A stretch of 64,000 nt of DNA from Ichthyophis bannanicus. Taxonomy: Eukaryota > Chordata > Amphibia > Gymnophiona > Ichthyophiidae. The stretch covers positions 920,586,235-920,650,234 of the forward strand of contig CM066035.1 in NCBI GenBank assembly GCA_033557465.1, in the 5' to 3' direction. Under the pieces are notes generated by a model. That model was given only the letters and a program-made list of their open reading frames with translations. It did not search any database and was not told the DNA's origin. The position numbers were made by a program, and so were the translations under genes. Below, piece by piece: positions 33,000 to 44,264 of this stretch (the stretch's first letter is position 1; every line of letters starts with the position of its first letter).

Positions 33000-35640
33000 G
33001 ATGCCTGGAGAAGGACCCAGCATGTTGCAATCTAAGAATGGCCATGCTTATCCCTCAAAAAATCAGGCATCCCAGGGATGGAGGGTAGGAGTTGAACTAG
33101 AAAAGAAAAAGAGATGCTGTGGAACAGCTCAACTAAACAAGGTATCCAGAGGAGAGTCCTTGTGTAAATCATAAATATTAGAAGAATGTTGAGTCTTAAT
33201 TTTCTAATATGGATCTCACTCAGAAATATTGCAAAAATATTTGTTGAGGGTAATAAGGGTCTGTGGTAGAGAGCCAGAACATTATCCTCAAAGACATTCC
33301 CCCAATGTGAAGTAGAGGGAAAAAATAATTTTGCAATACAGGAAGAGATGAGAAGTCCTCATGGCCAGAACTAACCCTAGAAGATGTACTAGGGGAGTTC
33401 AATGAGGTTAGACTTTTGAGAATAGGAAAAGCTTCTGTAAAGTCCAAAAATTGAACTTCTTGTCCTTGGAGCAGAATAAGGTCCTAGGAAGAGTGGAGAT
33501 AATCTGACTGGTTGGGATGAAAAGGTAGAAATACCCTTTGCAGAAAAAAGGGGATAGGTTTTTAAGACCCCCTTTATTCCAATGAAAGAGAAAGATATTT
33601 GTACTAGGCATTGAGCCTCCAATTTTATGAAGATCAGTAAAAGTCTTTGTAAGTGATGTCACTTATGATGAAGACTTTACATGTAGAGCTTCAGGTGTGA
33701 CGTAACCTAAAAGGTAACAGTAAAAGAAGGTATTTGGCAAAATACCATAGAAATTGGTTGTCCACTGAGTTTATGGTATGCTGGGGCAGCATTAATATGG
33801 GCAGTAGACAAATCTTTCAAAGTCAGATGATGTACAGAGATTGACGCAACAACAAGAAGGATTAAGACCTACTTGAGAATCTTGATGGAGAATCTCTGTC
33901 TGGTTAAATATAGAAGAACTATAGAAAATGTTTCATAGAAACTGGTAATATGTTCTTCACTTACAGGGATTTATTTATCTATTTATTTTATTTATTTAGT
34001 ATACATTTGTATACCGCTACTTCCAGCGATCAGCAGCGGTTTGATTACAGATTGGAAATTGTCAAATCATGACAGGAAATTTTTGAGGTAAACACATTGA
34101 TTAGACAGGAAAGCACAGCACACAGAGAACTATTTTACAGGGAACATGGGCTATGGAGGGTTAAGTGGCTTGCCCAAGACCACAAGGAGCACCTGTGGGA
34201 CTAGAAACCCCAGTCCTTCGGCCCAAGGTTGCTGTCCTCCAGTGGGATTTGAACCCCTGACCTTCCGGCCCAAAGTACCTTGCCCCAACCACTAGGCCAC
34301 TAGATTAGACTTCTTGAAAAGATCTAGCCCCTGAAAAACCAGGTCTGGAGACATACGTGAATGAGTGCAGAGGAGATCCTTAGTCTTAAGACAGCAAGTC
34401 TGGATCCTTCTATAATTTCAATTAGTAGCTGGAGAAAAAGACGCAATATAAGGGGATAGCATGTTTGTCCCTTTATGAGGGCAATATGAGTATCATGCGT
34501 TCTCCTGTTTAACATAAGCTACCATGAAGTATAGGAAATTAGAAGAAGAGTATTGAATAAGGACCAACTGCAGTGAAAAAAATGCATCCCTGTTGGGGAC
34601 GTTCCAGTGAGATGTGGAACAACCAGGGAATTGTGCAATTTTCTACACTTTCACGTGGTGGTCTAAACCCTGGTTACCTTTTCTTAAAAGGAAATTTTAA
34701 GGAATATGGTAAAAATAGGAAAAACCAGTCATGTAGGAACATGACTGGTAGTCTACCAGCTGAAGCCCTTATTAACTATCTGGCCAGCTACCTATTAGGA
34801 GTAGCGCTGAGGCTCTCTGGCAAAGGCCCACAGTTGCAAAGCTTTGTTGTAGAATTGCAGAGAGCATGTTGTAGGTTGCTTAGATCTGGCTGTTGAATTG
34901 CCAGTGTGCAACCTAATCTATTCTGTTGGAGCCAAGAGAACTGAACGTGGCTAAGAATAGTAGACAGGCCTGATGCCTGCAACAATAAATAGTCCAAATG
35001 AGTTCTGGATCTCCTTTGGACTTATCTGTTATTAAGGCAGCATAAAAGATAGGTCCCATACGTTGGAGAGGACAGACAGACATAATTTGGAGTAGTAATA
35101 CCCAATTTCTCTCTGAAAAGCTGCCTTAAAAAGATATGTGAGAAGGAGATGAACTGCAAAAGGGGAGAAAACTCTGTATGGAAACTAGTTACTGGAGTAG
35201 GTTTTGAAGAAAACCCTAAGGCGTAGGAGATAAGCCCTCCAGTTGATTAGTAGTACTCTTAGAGACTGAATGTCTGGACTAAGAGGGATAGAAATTAATA
35301 CAAAGTTGAGAAGACTTACAATTTAGTAAGCCTTTGAAGGGATAGGGTCCCCTTGCAGTTAAAAGTATGAGATATCCTCGTACAGGAAAACTGACAAGGT
35401 GAAAGTTATAGTTCACCGTATTGTTAGTTCTCTTTTTTGTCTTAAAAAGAGAAACCTGTTATCTCTGGGGTATGATAGTCCCTAACAGCTTTTAGCTAGA
35501 AGGATAGATTCTCTTGTAGCAAGAGATCTATACCCAGAGGCGAGGATTGAATCAGTGTATGACGGATATCTCAGCATGAATGAGATGACATTTAGATGCT
35601 TCTGTTGAAAAGAAGGAGGTTCAAGTTCTAAACCTCACAC
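33000..35640. other. Shared non-coding module of Gag-only DIRS (copy E)
   Basis: This corresponds to 5930-8394 of copy B, with matching stretches such as TTCTAATATGGATCTC (about 33207) and TTGCAGAGAGCATGTTGTAGG (about 34855). No conserved protein motif is visible in any frame. It contains the SINE at 33965-34312, which copy B lacks. Confidence 0.65.
33965..34312 (-). repeat. tRNA-derived SINE
   Basis: On the minus strand an A box TGGCCTAGTGG (34299-34289) is followed by a B box GGTTCAAATCCC (about 34255-34244), the spacing and consensus of a tRNA-type RNA polymerase III promoter. The 3' end in that direction is a repetitive TAAATAAATA tail (about 33997-33967). It is absent from the equivalent place in copy B. 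The flanking target-site duplication is unclear. Confidence 0.68.
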
Positions 35641-35695
35641 AGAAAAAGTGAATAAAATATCAGAAACCCTGTGATTGCTGGGTTTGCTGAGCCTG

Positions 35696-37483
35696 TTAAG
35701 GCTTTGACTTTCTTAGTCTGGTGTGGTGTTGCCCATCTTTGGAAACATCTGTAGAATGGGTAGAAGATGGATAAAACCTTTTCCCCTTGGGGGAATAAAG
35801 CTTTTTATGAGATTTTTTATTAGCTGGGATAGAGGAGAGTTTGGACAATCCTCTGAAAGAAAGAGCATCAGTGCTCAACTGATTAGCTTGAAATAAAGCC
35901 TCCTTGTTGAAGAGATTTTCACTGGTACAAGGAGTATTTCCCAGACTTTCCTGAACCCATCTATCCAAGTCGGAAACTTGGAGCCAGGCTAAGCGTCGTG
36001 CTCCTATGGCTACAGCAGAAGTTCTGCTAATAGACTCAAAACAGTCCAGGGAAGCACGATTAAGAAACTTAGAAATATTTTGAGCATGATTGACTAATAA
36101 GGAATAGTCTGCTCTTTTATGCTCTGGAAGAAAAAGGTTCAAAAACTTGAAGTTCTTTGTGACTTCTTCAAGAGATAATCCCATATAGAAAACATATGAG
36201 GTAATTTTTGCTGAAAGCATGGATGCCTGGAAAGCATCGTCGTCCAAAGGCATCTAAAGTCCTAGACTCACGACCTGGCGGATAAGAAGAGTGCTTCTTT
36301 GCACTCTTATTACGCCTCATTGCTGATTCTACAACAATAGAATGATGAGGAAGTTGAGTCTTCTGAAAACCTGGAGAAGGTGGCACCTTGTACATAATGT
36401 CAAATGTCTTGGAATGTGGGGATAACGTTAAGAGAGTTTCCCACATTCTTAACAGTAGATCTTGTAAGATCTGATGCACAGGAAGCATGATCGCTTCATT
36501 TGGAATCCAGGGAAATTGCAGTGTCTCTGAATTCCCTGGTAAGAATTCTTTACCAGAGATAGAAATGGCAAGTAGCTTTGCCATATCAAGCAGAAAAGCT
36601 TGAAAAGAAATCTCCCCCAAAGAGGAATCTTTAAAATGAGGGGTAAAGGCTAGACTTGTAGAAAAATCAGCCTTGGTACTGATGGATTCATCCCAGTCAT
36701 CGGGATCGCAAGACTGAAAAGGATGAAGCATCAGATTTTCTTTAAAGCGATGTCTTTGGTACCGCCCGAGGTCGGTACCGAGACGAGTCAATACCGAATC
36801 TTCCATGCTAGAGATCGATTCCAGGCTCGGCATCAAGGGAAGAGATTCTGTCGAAGTAAGCATGGACGGTACTGACACCGATGCCGATGTTGATGTCGAT
36901 GTCGATACCGGTACCGAAGGCGATACCGATACTCAAGGAATGGTCTGCAACAACTCTAACGGTACCGAAGTAGCCGAGAGTGCTAGACTACGTTCATCGA
37001 TGAGGAGTGTTTCGTCCATCACCATAGCCGATGCCGGGGTGTCGGTACCGCTCAAAGCGACCACAACCACCGAGCATGGCCCAGGTATGTTCATCGAGGT
37101 AAGAACCTCGGGAACAACCCGGAGCCCCGTTAATGCTTTAGAGCCCGAAGACTCCCGTCCTCGAGGGCAAGGCCGAAGCCATCTCGATGCTGAGCAGGAG
37201 ATCTACCACTCGAGGTCTGGCTAGTCTTTACAGACTTTTATTTGGTTACTTGATCCTGTGAAGAAGATGATACTCTAGCTGGTAACATCAAAGGGGATGT
37301 GAACCGGGTATCGAGTTATACTCGATTCTGAAGACCTCTTCTGTTTGAGCTCCAGCAGGAGAGACACTCCAGAGGGCAATGGTCAGGACCTAAACATTTT
37401 AGACACCAAGTATGAGTGTCTGAAAAAATATCTGTACCGCCACACTTTGAGCATTTCTTAAGGTTAGTGGCTGGCTTTTTCAT
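35696..37483 (-). pseudogene. DIRS Gag-like protein, frameshifted (copy E)
   Basis: Start MKKPATNLKKC at 37483, with a cluster CSKCGG, CLKCLGPDHCPLEC. The middle (37060-36770) is dense in GGTACC words and encodes Val/Pro/Ser-rich sequence. The frame 36878-36168 has SIVVESAMRRNKSAKKHSS, and the last part 36253-35696 (MGLSLEEVTKNFKFL, SENLFNKEALFQ) lies in another frame after a shift near 36220. It ends in a Lys-rich tail. It shows the junction sequence of gag uninterrupted at 36280-36300, where copy B carries copy N. Confidence 0.82.
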
Positions 37484-37857
37484 AACGGAAGGGTAGAGGC
37501 CTAGTGGCCTAGAAACCGTCAGGCACTAAACAGGAAAAAATTTCTAAGGAGAGAAGAAATTCTTCAGGAAAAAGAAAGAAAAGTACCGGCGGTACCGGTA
37601 GCGTCAAGGGAAGGCAGACGCGACCACAAAAAAGTAAAAAAAGAATTTTCTGCGGTGACAGGAATATGTCCTGCCAGCTCCGCGGAAAATGGAAAACTGA
37701 GGAGAGACAGTTGGGAAAGGCGGGAAGGCAGCACGCAGGCGTGGTGGGATGCTCCCAAAAGTGTTCTGATTGGACGCTGGGGAGCATTCCCGCGCAGGTT
37801 CCGTCGGTACCGACGATACCCATATGTGAAGACTCATTCCTGCTTGTTCCTGGAGAT

Positions 37858-38605
37858 GTCGGTTTCCACATTGTCAATCCTGGCAATGTGCTGAGTCGAC
37901 AATGCGAGGAGGTTCTTCTCCACCCAGGCAAACAGGAGAGCCATCTCCAGAGCCACCTCAGCACTCCTAGTGCTGCCTGGCTGGTAGACATAAGCCACTG
38001 CCATAGAGTTCTCTTAAGACATTCAAACTGCACAGTCCTCGATCAGAGGCCAGAAACGCAGAAAAGGAAACCAGATGGCCCTCGCCCCGAGGCAGTTGAT
38101 GGACCACACCGCTTCCCTGCGGATACAACGGCCCTACGCCGTATAGTCTTGAAAATGGACTCCCCAGCCCGAGAGAATGGCATCTGTTGACAAGAGGATC
38201 AATGAGAAATCGTCCAGTGGCACACCCTTCCTCAGATCACAGGGCTTCTGCCACCACCGCAGACTGGACTTAACCATCAACAGTAATGGAAGCCTGCACT
38301 CAAACTCCTGAGAACGGAGGGACCACAGCGTCAACAAGGACCGCTGGAACTGTCACATGTGAGCACACATCCATAGCAACACCTTCATGGACGCTACAAT
38401 CAATCCGAAGAGCTGAAGAAAATCCCAAACTCTGGAAGCCTGCTGTGAACAGAATAGTGCCAAGCAATCTAACATATTGGCGTTCTCCTTTGGCAGGAAC
38501 ACTCTGCCCAATCGAGAGTCGAATCGTGCTCCCAGAAACTCCAGGAAGTGGGAAGGCCACGCTGGCTCTTTTCCAATTGATTACCCAGCCAAAGCTTTCT
38601 AAGAA
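37858..38605 (-). pseudogene. RT/RNase H piece of copy C
   Basis: Minus strand 38611-38300 gives LESFGWVINWKRASVAFPL, the segment after the YLDD box in DIRS RTs. 38337-38134 gives RWWQKP and LLSTDAILSGWGVHFQ, the first RNase H block with its Asp. Near 37930 the frame reads FAWVEKNLLALSTQHIARID, close to the RNase H end. The YLDD box itself is not readable. The upstream part continues beyond the CR1 at 40407. Confidence 0.75.
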
Positions 38606-40154
38606 AGACACAGCAGAGAGACTGAATGCTTTGCTTCAGTTTTTACTGAGGAAGATGTAGGGATGTTACCCATGACTGAAGTGGTATTTAAAGGTGCGGA
38701 AGAATTGAAGGAAATATCGATACATCGGGAAGATGTATTACAACTATTAGATAAACTGAAGAGTAGCAAATCACCTGGGCCGGATGGTATACATCCAAGG
38801 GTGTTGAAAGAACTGAAATACGAGATTGCAGACCTGCTATTAGTAATCTGTGAACTATCATTAAAATCATCTCTAATACCTGAAGATTGGAGGATCGCCA
38901 ATGTAACACCAATTTTTAGAAAGGTTTCCAGGGGTGATCCAGGAAACTACAGACCGGTGAGCCTGACATCAGTACCAGGAAAAATGGTAGAAACCATCAT
39001 AAAGAATAAAATTACTCAGCATGTAGATAGTCATGACCTAATGGGAGACAGCCAACATGGCTTTAGACAAGTAAGATCTGGTCTTACTAATCTGTTTTGT
39101 TTTTTTTGAAGGAGTGAGTAATCAGGTGGACAAAGGTGAGTCGGTTGATATTGTGTATCTGGACTTTCAGAAAGCCTTTGACAAGGTCCCTCATCAGAGA
39201 CTTTTGGCAAAACTAAAGAGTCATGGGATAGGAGGCAGTGTACTATTGTGGATCAGGAACTGGTTAAAAGATAGAAAGCAGAGGGTAGGGCTAAATGGCC
39301 AATTTTCCCAATGGAGAAAGGTGAATAGTGGTGTACCCCAAGGATCTGTGCTGGGTCCGCTGCTTTTTGACATATTCATAAATGACCTGGAAAGTGGAAC
39401 AACGAGTGAAGTTATCAAATCTGCAGATGACACAAAACTATTTAAAGTTGTTAAAACCCATGAGGATTGTGGAAAATTGCAAGAGGATCTTGATAAATTG
39501 GAAGACTGGGCATCAAAATGGCAGATGAAATTTAATGTGGACAAGTGCAAGGTTATGCACCTAGGGAAGAACCCAAACTATGGTTACACGATGCAAGGTT
39601 CCACATTAGGAACCAACACCCAGGAAAAAGATTTAGGCGTCATTGTGGATACCATGTTAAAACCCTCGGCCCAGTGTGCAGCAGCGGCCAAGAGAGCAAA
39701 TAGAATGCTAGGTATGATAAGGAAAGGAATGGAAAATAAAACAAAAGATATTATAATGCCTCTATATCGTTCCATGGTGAGACCGCACCTTGAATATTGT
39801 GTGCAATTCTGGTCGCCGTATCTTAAAAAGGATATAGCGATTTTAGAAAAGGTTCAGAGAAGAGCCACCAAAATGGTAAAGGGGATGGAAGGATACTCCT
39901 ATGAAGAAAGGCTAAAAAGGTTAGGGCTCTTTAACCTGGAAAAGAGACGGCTGAGGGGAGATATGATAGAAGTCTATAAAATAATGAACGGAGTGGAACA
40001 GGTAAATGTAGATCAATTGTTTACCTTATCAGAATATAGAAAGACTAGGGGACATGCAATGAAGCTACAGGGTAAACTATTTAAGACTAATAAAAGAAAA
40101 TATTTTTTCACTCAACGTGTAATCAAACTCTGGAATTTGTTACCGGAGGTGTAG
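38605..40154 (+). pseudogene. CR1 reverse transcriptase, single frame break
   Basis: First frame (to 39109): KSSKSPGPDGIHPRVLKEL, SSLIPEDWRIANVTPIF, DPGNYRPVSLTSVPGKMVE, QHGFRQVRSGLTNL. Second frame (39114-40154): [51 protein letters not shown] (catalytic box with Ala-Asp-Asp), then the CR1 C-terminal domain VRPHLEYCVQFW and LFNLEKRRLRGDMIEVYKIM. The break around 39105-39115 follows a T-run. The rest is intact, so this is a fairly young copy, but with no endonuclease it cannot act alone. Confidence 0.9.
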
Positions 40155-40406
40155 TAAAGGCTGTTAGTGTAGCTGGATTTAAAAAAGGTTTGGACAAGTT
40201 CCTTGAGGAAAGGTCCATAAACCATTATTAAGAAGGGACCCAGGATATCAATGCTTGAACCAATACAAGCATTGTGGAACCTGTGTCCCTTGGGGAAACT
40301 GCTAGGTACATATGACCTAGATTGGCCACTGTTGGAAACAGAATACTGGGCTTGATGGACCTTGGTCTGACCCAGTATGGCATATCTTATGTTCTTATGT
40401 TCTTAG
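38605..40406 (+). mobile_element. CR1 LINE, 5' truncated, inserted in copy C pol
   Basis: It starts within the RT coding region and ends with a typical CR1 tail of short repeats (ATGTTCTTATGTTCTTA, about 40389-40406). Copy C RT sequence continues on both sides in minus orientation. Only the RT region and 3' UTR are present, about 1.8 kb. Confidence 0.88.
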
Positions 40407-40930
40407 ATCCCTTGGCAACGCAGCCACCGGCACGATGACCTGGGAGAACATCTTCGGGGTGGTGAAAAGCCCAAAAGGGAGGGCGGCAAACTGAAGAGAC
40501 AAGTCGAGCATGGAAAAACACAGATACTTTGCTGATCTCACAGATCGGGATATGAAATTATGACTTGGCCAGATCCAGAGAAGCCAAGAACTACCCTTGG
40601 CACACTGTCTGAATCATGGCGCGCAAGGTTTTCCATCTGGAAGTGCAGGACCTGCAAATGATCGATGACCCCCTTGAGGTGTAAAATGGCCCAGAAGGAA
40701 ACATCCTTTTGGGCACTATAAAATAGAGCATCCGGCCCTAGTCCCACTCATCTGGCGGGAAGGGTATCACCGCTTTTAGGCACAGCAACTTGTCCAAGGT
40801 GATCCGCACAGTGATCGTAGACTCCCAAGGGAAGATGACAGAGTCATCCAGAATCGGCTCTTTGCATCACAGACCATAGCCGAACTGAACAGTGTCTAGC
40901 ACCCTGCGATACTTGGTAGCGCAAGCCCAT
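40407..40930 (-). pseudogene. RT N-terminal piece of copy C
   Basis: Minus strand 40747-40538 has LGPDALFYSAQKDVSFWAIL and LQVLHFQMENLARH, matching the finger and palm lead of DIRS RTs in diverged form. Just before 40407 the frame reads MFSQVIVPVAALPRDL, the segment before the YLDD box. It joins 38605 once the CR1 is removed. Confidence 0.65.
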
Positions 40931-40955
40931 TCCAGAAAGAAAAGGCGAAGCCTGC

Positions 40956-41785
40956 CTACAACTGAAGGAACCAGGGAATGGGCCTCCAAACCTTCACTGC
41001 ACCTCCTGGAAGGGTCCTTCTCAGAAGGGGACTAATCCCTGGGGCCCATGAACTCCGTGAAAGGACCAAGAATGAGCCTAAAGCCCAGAAGTAGAGGGAA
41101 AGAAAAGTTTTATAGGTCGGTAATGACAAGAGTCCTGAGGCCCCTGGGAATCTGGCCAGCACACTGTCAGTGGAAGGGCAAAGGCTGACAAGAAGGGGCA
41201 CCAGTCCGCTTCACGGGCCCCTTGGACCCATCTTCCAGAAGGCCGCAGATTTTCTCTCGCCCAGGTGTTTCACCAGCTTCTCCAAATAGGCTGCAAAAAG
41301 AAGCTTCCCCTTGAAAACTAGTTGGGCCAATCGGGCTTTGGAAGATGTGTCCCCTGCCCAGTGCCGGAGCCAAATCCAATGCCGTGACACCATCGCCAAC
41401 AAACATACCAGGTCATACATGGCATCAGAAAGGAAAGTCATAGCAGACTTCAAAAGAGGGGTAGTTTTATCTAGCGGAAGAGACTGAATCCATTGGAGCA
41501 GAGTTAGACATCAGCTGCAGAATAGCCACTGCCATGGCTAAACTGGCTCCTCAACCATGAATCCACCATATGATGCAAAAACTCCTTTAAGGCCAATCCG
41601 CCCTCCACAGGAATGGTGGTCTGTCTGGTTACCGCCGTGACCTGCGCCTCCACTTTAATGCCAAACCACTCAAAGCACTCCTCCTCTGGGAGAGAGATCT
41701 TCTTACATTCCCAACTCCCTGCCTAAAGGGTTAAGGGTAAGTCCCACTCTGACGATCATATCCTTGATCACATCCAGAAACGGGA
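40956..41785 (-). pseudogene. Gag C-terminal piece of copy C
   Basis: Frames 41453-41211 (MKSAMTFLSDAMYDLVCLLA) and 41201-40956 correspond to the DIRS Gag C-terminal half. Near 41785 the sequence reads FPFLDVIKDMIVRVGL continuously with 47569 when copy F is removed. Stops are frequent. Confidence 0.6.
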
Positions 41786-41980
41786 AAGAGTAGTTACTCA
41801 CCTGTAACAGGTGTTCTCCAGGAGCAGCAGGAATCAGTCCTTACATATGGGTGTCATCGGCGCCGATGAAGCCCCAGCGGAGCATTTCCCCAGCTTTCTA
41901 AGAAAGCCTTTGGGAATGCAGGCACGCATGCACGGTTCCCTTCCCGCCTAAAGGTGCCATCTTACCTCAGCCAAATGACA
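41786..41980. repeat. Left terminal repeat of copy F with tip extension and dyads
   Basis: The outer 28-29 nt include the perfect inverted repeat CACCTGTAACAGGTG (41799-41813). Further in, the palindrome CATCGGCGCCGATG lies at 41855-41868, mirrored at 47513-47526. Compared with copy N, both arms of the palindrome carry the complementary change, so symmetry is kept. Confidence 0.9.
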
Positions 41981-42052
41981 TAGCTAAGAACAGCACACAA
42001 AAATGAAAAATAAATTATGTACAACTGCAACTCCCAGGGGAGAAGGGAGGGT

Positions 42053-42151
42053 TGTGAGGACTGATTCCTGCTGCTCCTGGAGAACACCTGTTACAGGTGA
42101 GTAACTACTCTTTCTCCAGGACCAAGCAGGAAGTCAGTCCTCACATATGGG
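42053..42151. repeat. ICR of copy F
   Basis: 42053-42112 complements the left tip and 42113-42151 complements the right tip (47530-47568). CACCTGTTACAGGTG is perfect at 42085-42099. This ICR matches its own ends with almost no mismatch, as expected of a recent, complete copy. Confidence 0.92.
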
Positions 42152-42287
42152 TGACTCCCCAGCTCTGGGCTACCGAGGAACCCAGGCTGAACAAGATAAC
42201 TCCCTCTAGTCTCAGCAGCAAAGAAAGGCTTTTCAAGGACACAACTTCCACCGGTAGCCCAACAAAGGGCAAGAGGGCAGGAGTTGC

Positions 42288-44264
42288 CTAAACCTCAAAG
42301 AGATTCCGGAGTACTGCCTGGCCAAAAGCACTGTCCCTACGGGACTCCCTCTCCAGGCAGTAATGGGCCGCAAAAGTCTGGCTTGAAGACCAAGTTGCAG
42401 CCCTGCAGATGTCTACCAAGGGCACAGAGCGGAGATGAGCCACTGAGGCAGCCATTGCCCTGACACAATGGGCCGTGACCCTACCCTGCAAAGGAAGGTC
42501 AGCTGCCTTGTAAGCCCAGGTGATACAGTCAGCCACCCAGATGGACAAGGTACGCTTGGACACAGCCAACCCCAACTTATTGGGGTCAAAGGATACAAAG
42601 AGCTGAGTAGTCCTTTTATGCCCCTGCGTACGGTCAAGGTAGAAGGATAAGGCCCTCCTACAGTCCAGGGTATGCAGGACTGCTTCAGCCTGGCTTGCAT
42701 GAGGCCTAGGGAAGAATGTTGGAAGAACCACCTCCTGATTGAGGTGGAAAGAGGAGACAACCTTAGGGAGGAACTTTGGATGAGTCCTGAGGACTACCCT
42801 GTTCCTATAAATCCTGATGTAAGGCCTGTCACAGACCAGGGCCTGAAGCTCACTTACTCGCCTAGCCGAGGTAAGGGCTATTAGGAAGAGTGTCTTCCAG
42901 GAGAGGAAGCGTAGTGGACAAGTAGCCATCGGCTCAAAAGGTGGGCGAGTCAGTTGCTGCAAGACCACATTCAGCTCCCACTCAGGGGCAGGAGGACGGA
43001 GGGGAGGCTTGAGCAAAAGCAAGCCCCTGAGAAAGCGGGACACCAAGGGGTGACCAGATAGAGACTGCCCCTCTACCAATGAGTGGTGAGCTGCTAGAGC
43101 TGAGAGGTGGACCCGAACAGAATTGGACTTAAGTACCTGATCGGACAAGTGCAGTAAGTACTGAAGCACTACTGGCACAGTACAGGAGAAAGGATCCTCT
43201 GTACGTAGGTGACACCGCACAGAAAACCTCTTCCACTTGAGAGCATAGGTTTTCCTAGTGGACTGTTTCCTAGAGGCTAAGACAACCTCCTCAACTTCCT
43301 GAGGTAGGCCCCAGGGAGCCAAAACTACCCTTGCAGCCTCCAGGCCATCAAATTGAGAGACTTGAGATTGGGGTGCAGAAGGGAACCCTGGTCCTGTGTG
43401 AGAAGGTCGGGTTGCAACCCCAGAGGCAGTGGAGGATCCACCGCCAGTTGAAGCAGAAGAGGAAACCAAGGCTGTCTCGGCCACCTGGGAGCTACCAGCA
43501 GGACCGAGGCTTTGTCCTGAAGAATCTTGAACAGGGTTCTGGCCACCAAGGGCGTGGGAGGAAACGCATAGAGGAGTCCCTGAGACCAAGATATCAGAAA
43601 AGCATCCGCTGCTATCCGCAGAGAATGTGGTTGCCTGGAGCAGAACTTTGGCAGCTGCTTGTTCATGGGGCTGGCAAAGAGATCTATCAAAGGGAGACCC
43701 CATTTCAGGAAGATCTCCTGAACTACTGAAGGATGCAGCAGCCACTCGTGGGGCTGCAGTATCCTGCTTAATCTGTCTGCCAGGTAGTTGTCCTGGCCTG
43801 GAAGGTACACAGCCCTGAGGAGCATGAAGTGCTTGAGGGCAAAAGAACAAAGGTCCTGAGCCTCCCAACAAAGGATCCTGGACCCAGTTCCACCCTGTTT
43901 GTTCACATAAAACATGGCAACTTGGTTGTCTGTCTGGATCAAGACAGACTGGTGAGTCAGGGTAGGAGCGAAAGCTTTGAGTGCTAAGCGAATAGCTCTG
44001 AGTTCGAGGAGATTGATTTGCTGTGCAGCTTCCCAGGGAGACCAGAGGCCCTGGGTGCACTTGCCCAGACAAAGCGCTCCCCAGCCTTGCAGGGAGGCAT
44101 CTGTTGTTAGCATCACCGTGTAACCTGGAATCTGAAAGGGCACCCCTTTCAGCAGATTGGGAGGGTGTAGCCACCAGTTGAGGGAGTGCAGAAATGGTCT
44201 GGACACACTTATTCTGTCGCTGAGGTTGCCTGTGGCCTGTGACCACTGAGCTCGAAGACACCAC
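42288..44264 (-). CDS. DIRS tyrosine recombinase (copy F)
   Basis: The frame is 658 residues, but the first 310 or so run out of frame over RT/RNase H and are probably not the protein. The recombinase proper begins near 43330 (residue about 312). Core-binding domain: SRKQSTRKTYALKWKRF. Catalytic residues: Arg in LTSARRVSEL, HxxR as HCVR in VTAHCVRAMAASVAHLRS, Tyr in FAAHYCLE. C terminus LRNLFEV at 42288. It is intact throughout and about 75-80 percent identical to copy N by eye. It should catalyse circle integration without target duplication. Confidence 0.92.
   Translation of the reverse strand: MVSSSSVVTGHRQPQRQNKCVQTISALPQLVATPSQSAERGALSDSRLHGDANNRCLPARLGSALSGQVHPGPLVSLGSCTANQSPRTQSYSLSTQSFRSYPDSPVCLDPDRQPSCHVLCEQTGWNWVQDPLLGGSGPLFFCPQALHAPQGCVPSRPGQLPGRQIKQDTAAPRVAAASFSSSGDLPEMGSPFDRSLCQPHEQAAAKVLLQATTFSADSSGCFSDILVSGTPLCVSSHALGGQNPVQDSSGQSLGPAGSSQVAETALVSSSASTGGGSSTASGVATRPSHTGPGFPSAPQSQVSQFDGLEAARVVLAPWGLPQEVEEVVLASRKQSTRKTYALKWKRFSVRCHLRTEDPFSCTVPVVLQYLLHLSDQVLKSNSVRVHLSALAAHHSLVEGQSLSGHPLVSRFLRGLLLLKPPLRPPAPEWELNVVLQQLTRPPFEPMATCPLRFLSWKTLFLIALTSARRVSELQALVCDRPYIRIYRNRVVLRTHPKFLPKVVSSFHLNQEVVLPTFFPRPHASQAEAVLHTLDCRRALSFYLDRTQGHKRTTQLFVSFDPNKLGLAVSKRTLSIWVADCITWAYKAADLPLQGRVTAHCVRAMAASVAHLRSVPLVDICRAATWSSSQTFAAHYCLERESRRDSAFGQAVLRNLFEV

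Larger units (their letters stand above)
32616..37857 (-). mobile_element. DIRS copy E, family 1, Gag-only, nested in copy C
   Basis: The left tip AGCACAGTTTCTTACC begins at 32616 and the right tip TTCCTGGAGAT ends at 37857. Terminal repeats cover 32643-32790 and about 37690-37857. The ICR is at 32889-32985. The sense strand carries Gag (37483-35696) followed by about 2.6 kb of non-coding module shared with copy B, with no RT, RNase H or YR. A SINE lies inside at 33965-34312. Flanks GTCGAGGAA and GTCGGTTTCC join to restore copy C coding sequence, with no target-site duplication. Confidence 0.9.

Noticed and set aside
34244..34299. A functional tRNA gene
   Set aside because: A and B boxes are present, but no cloverleaf or anticodon arm is evident and the sequence continues into a SINE body and TAAA tail.
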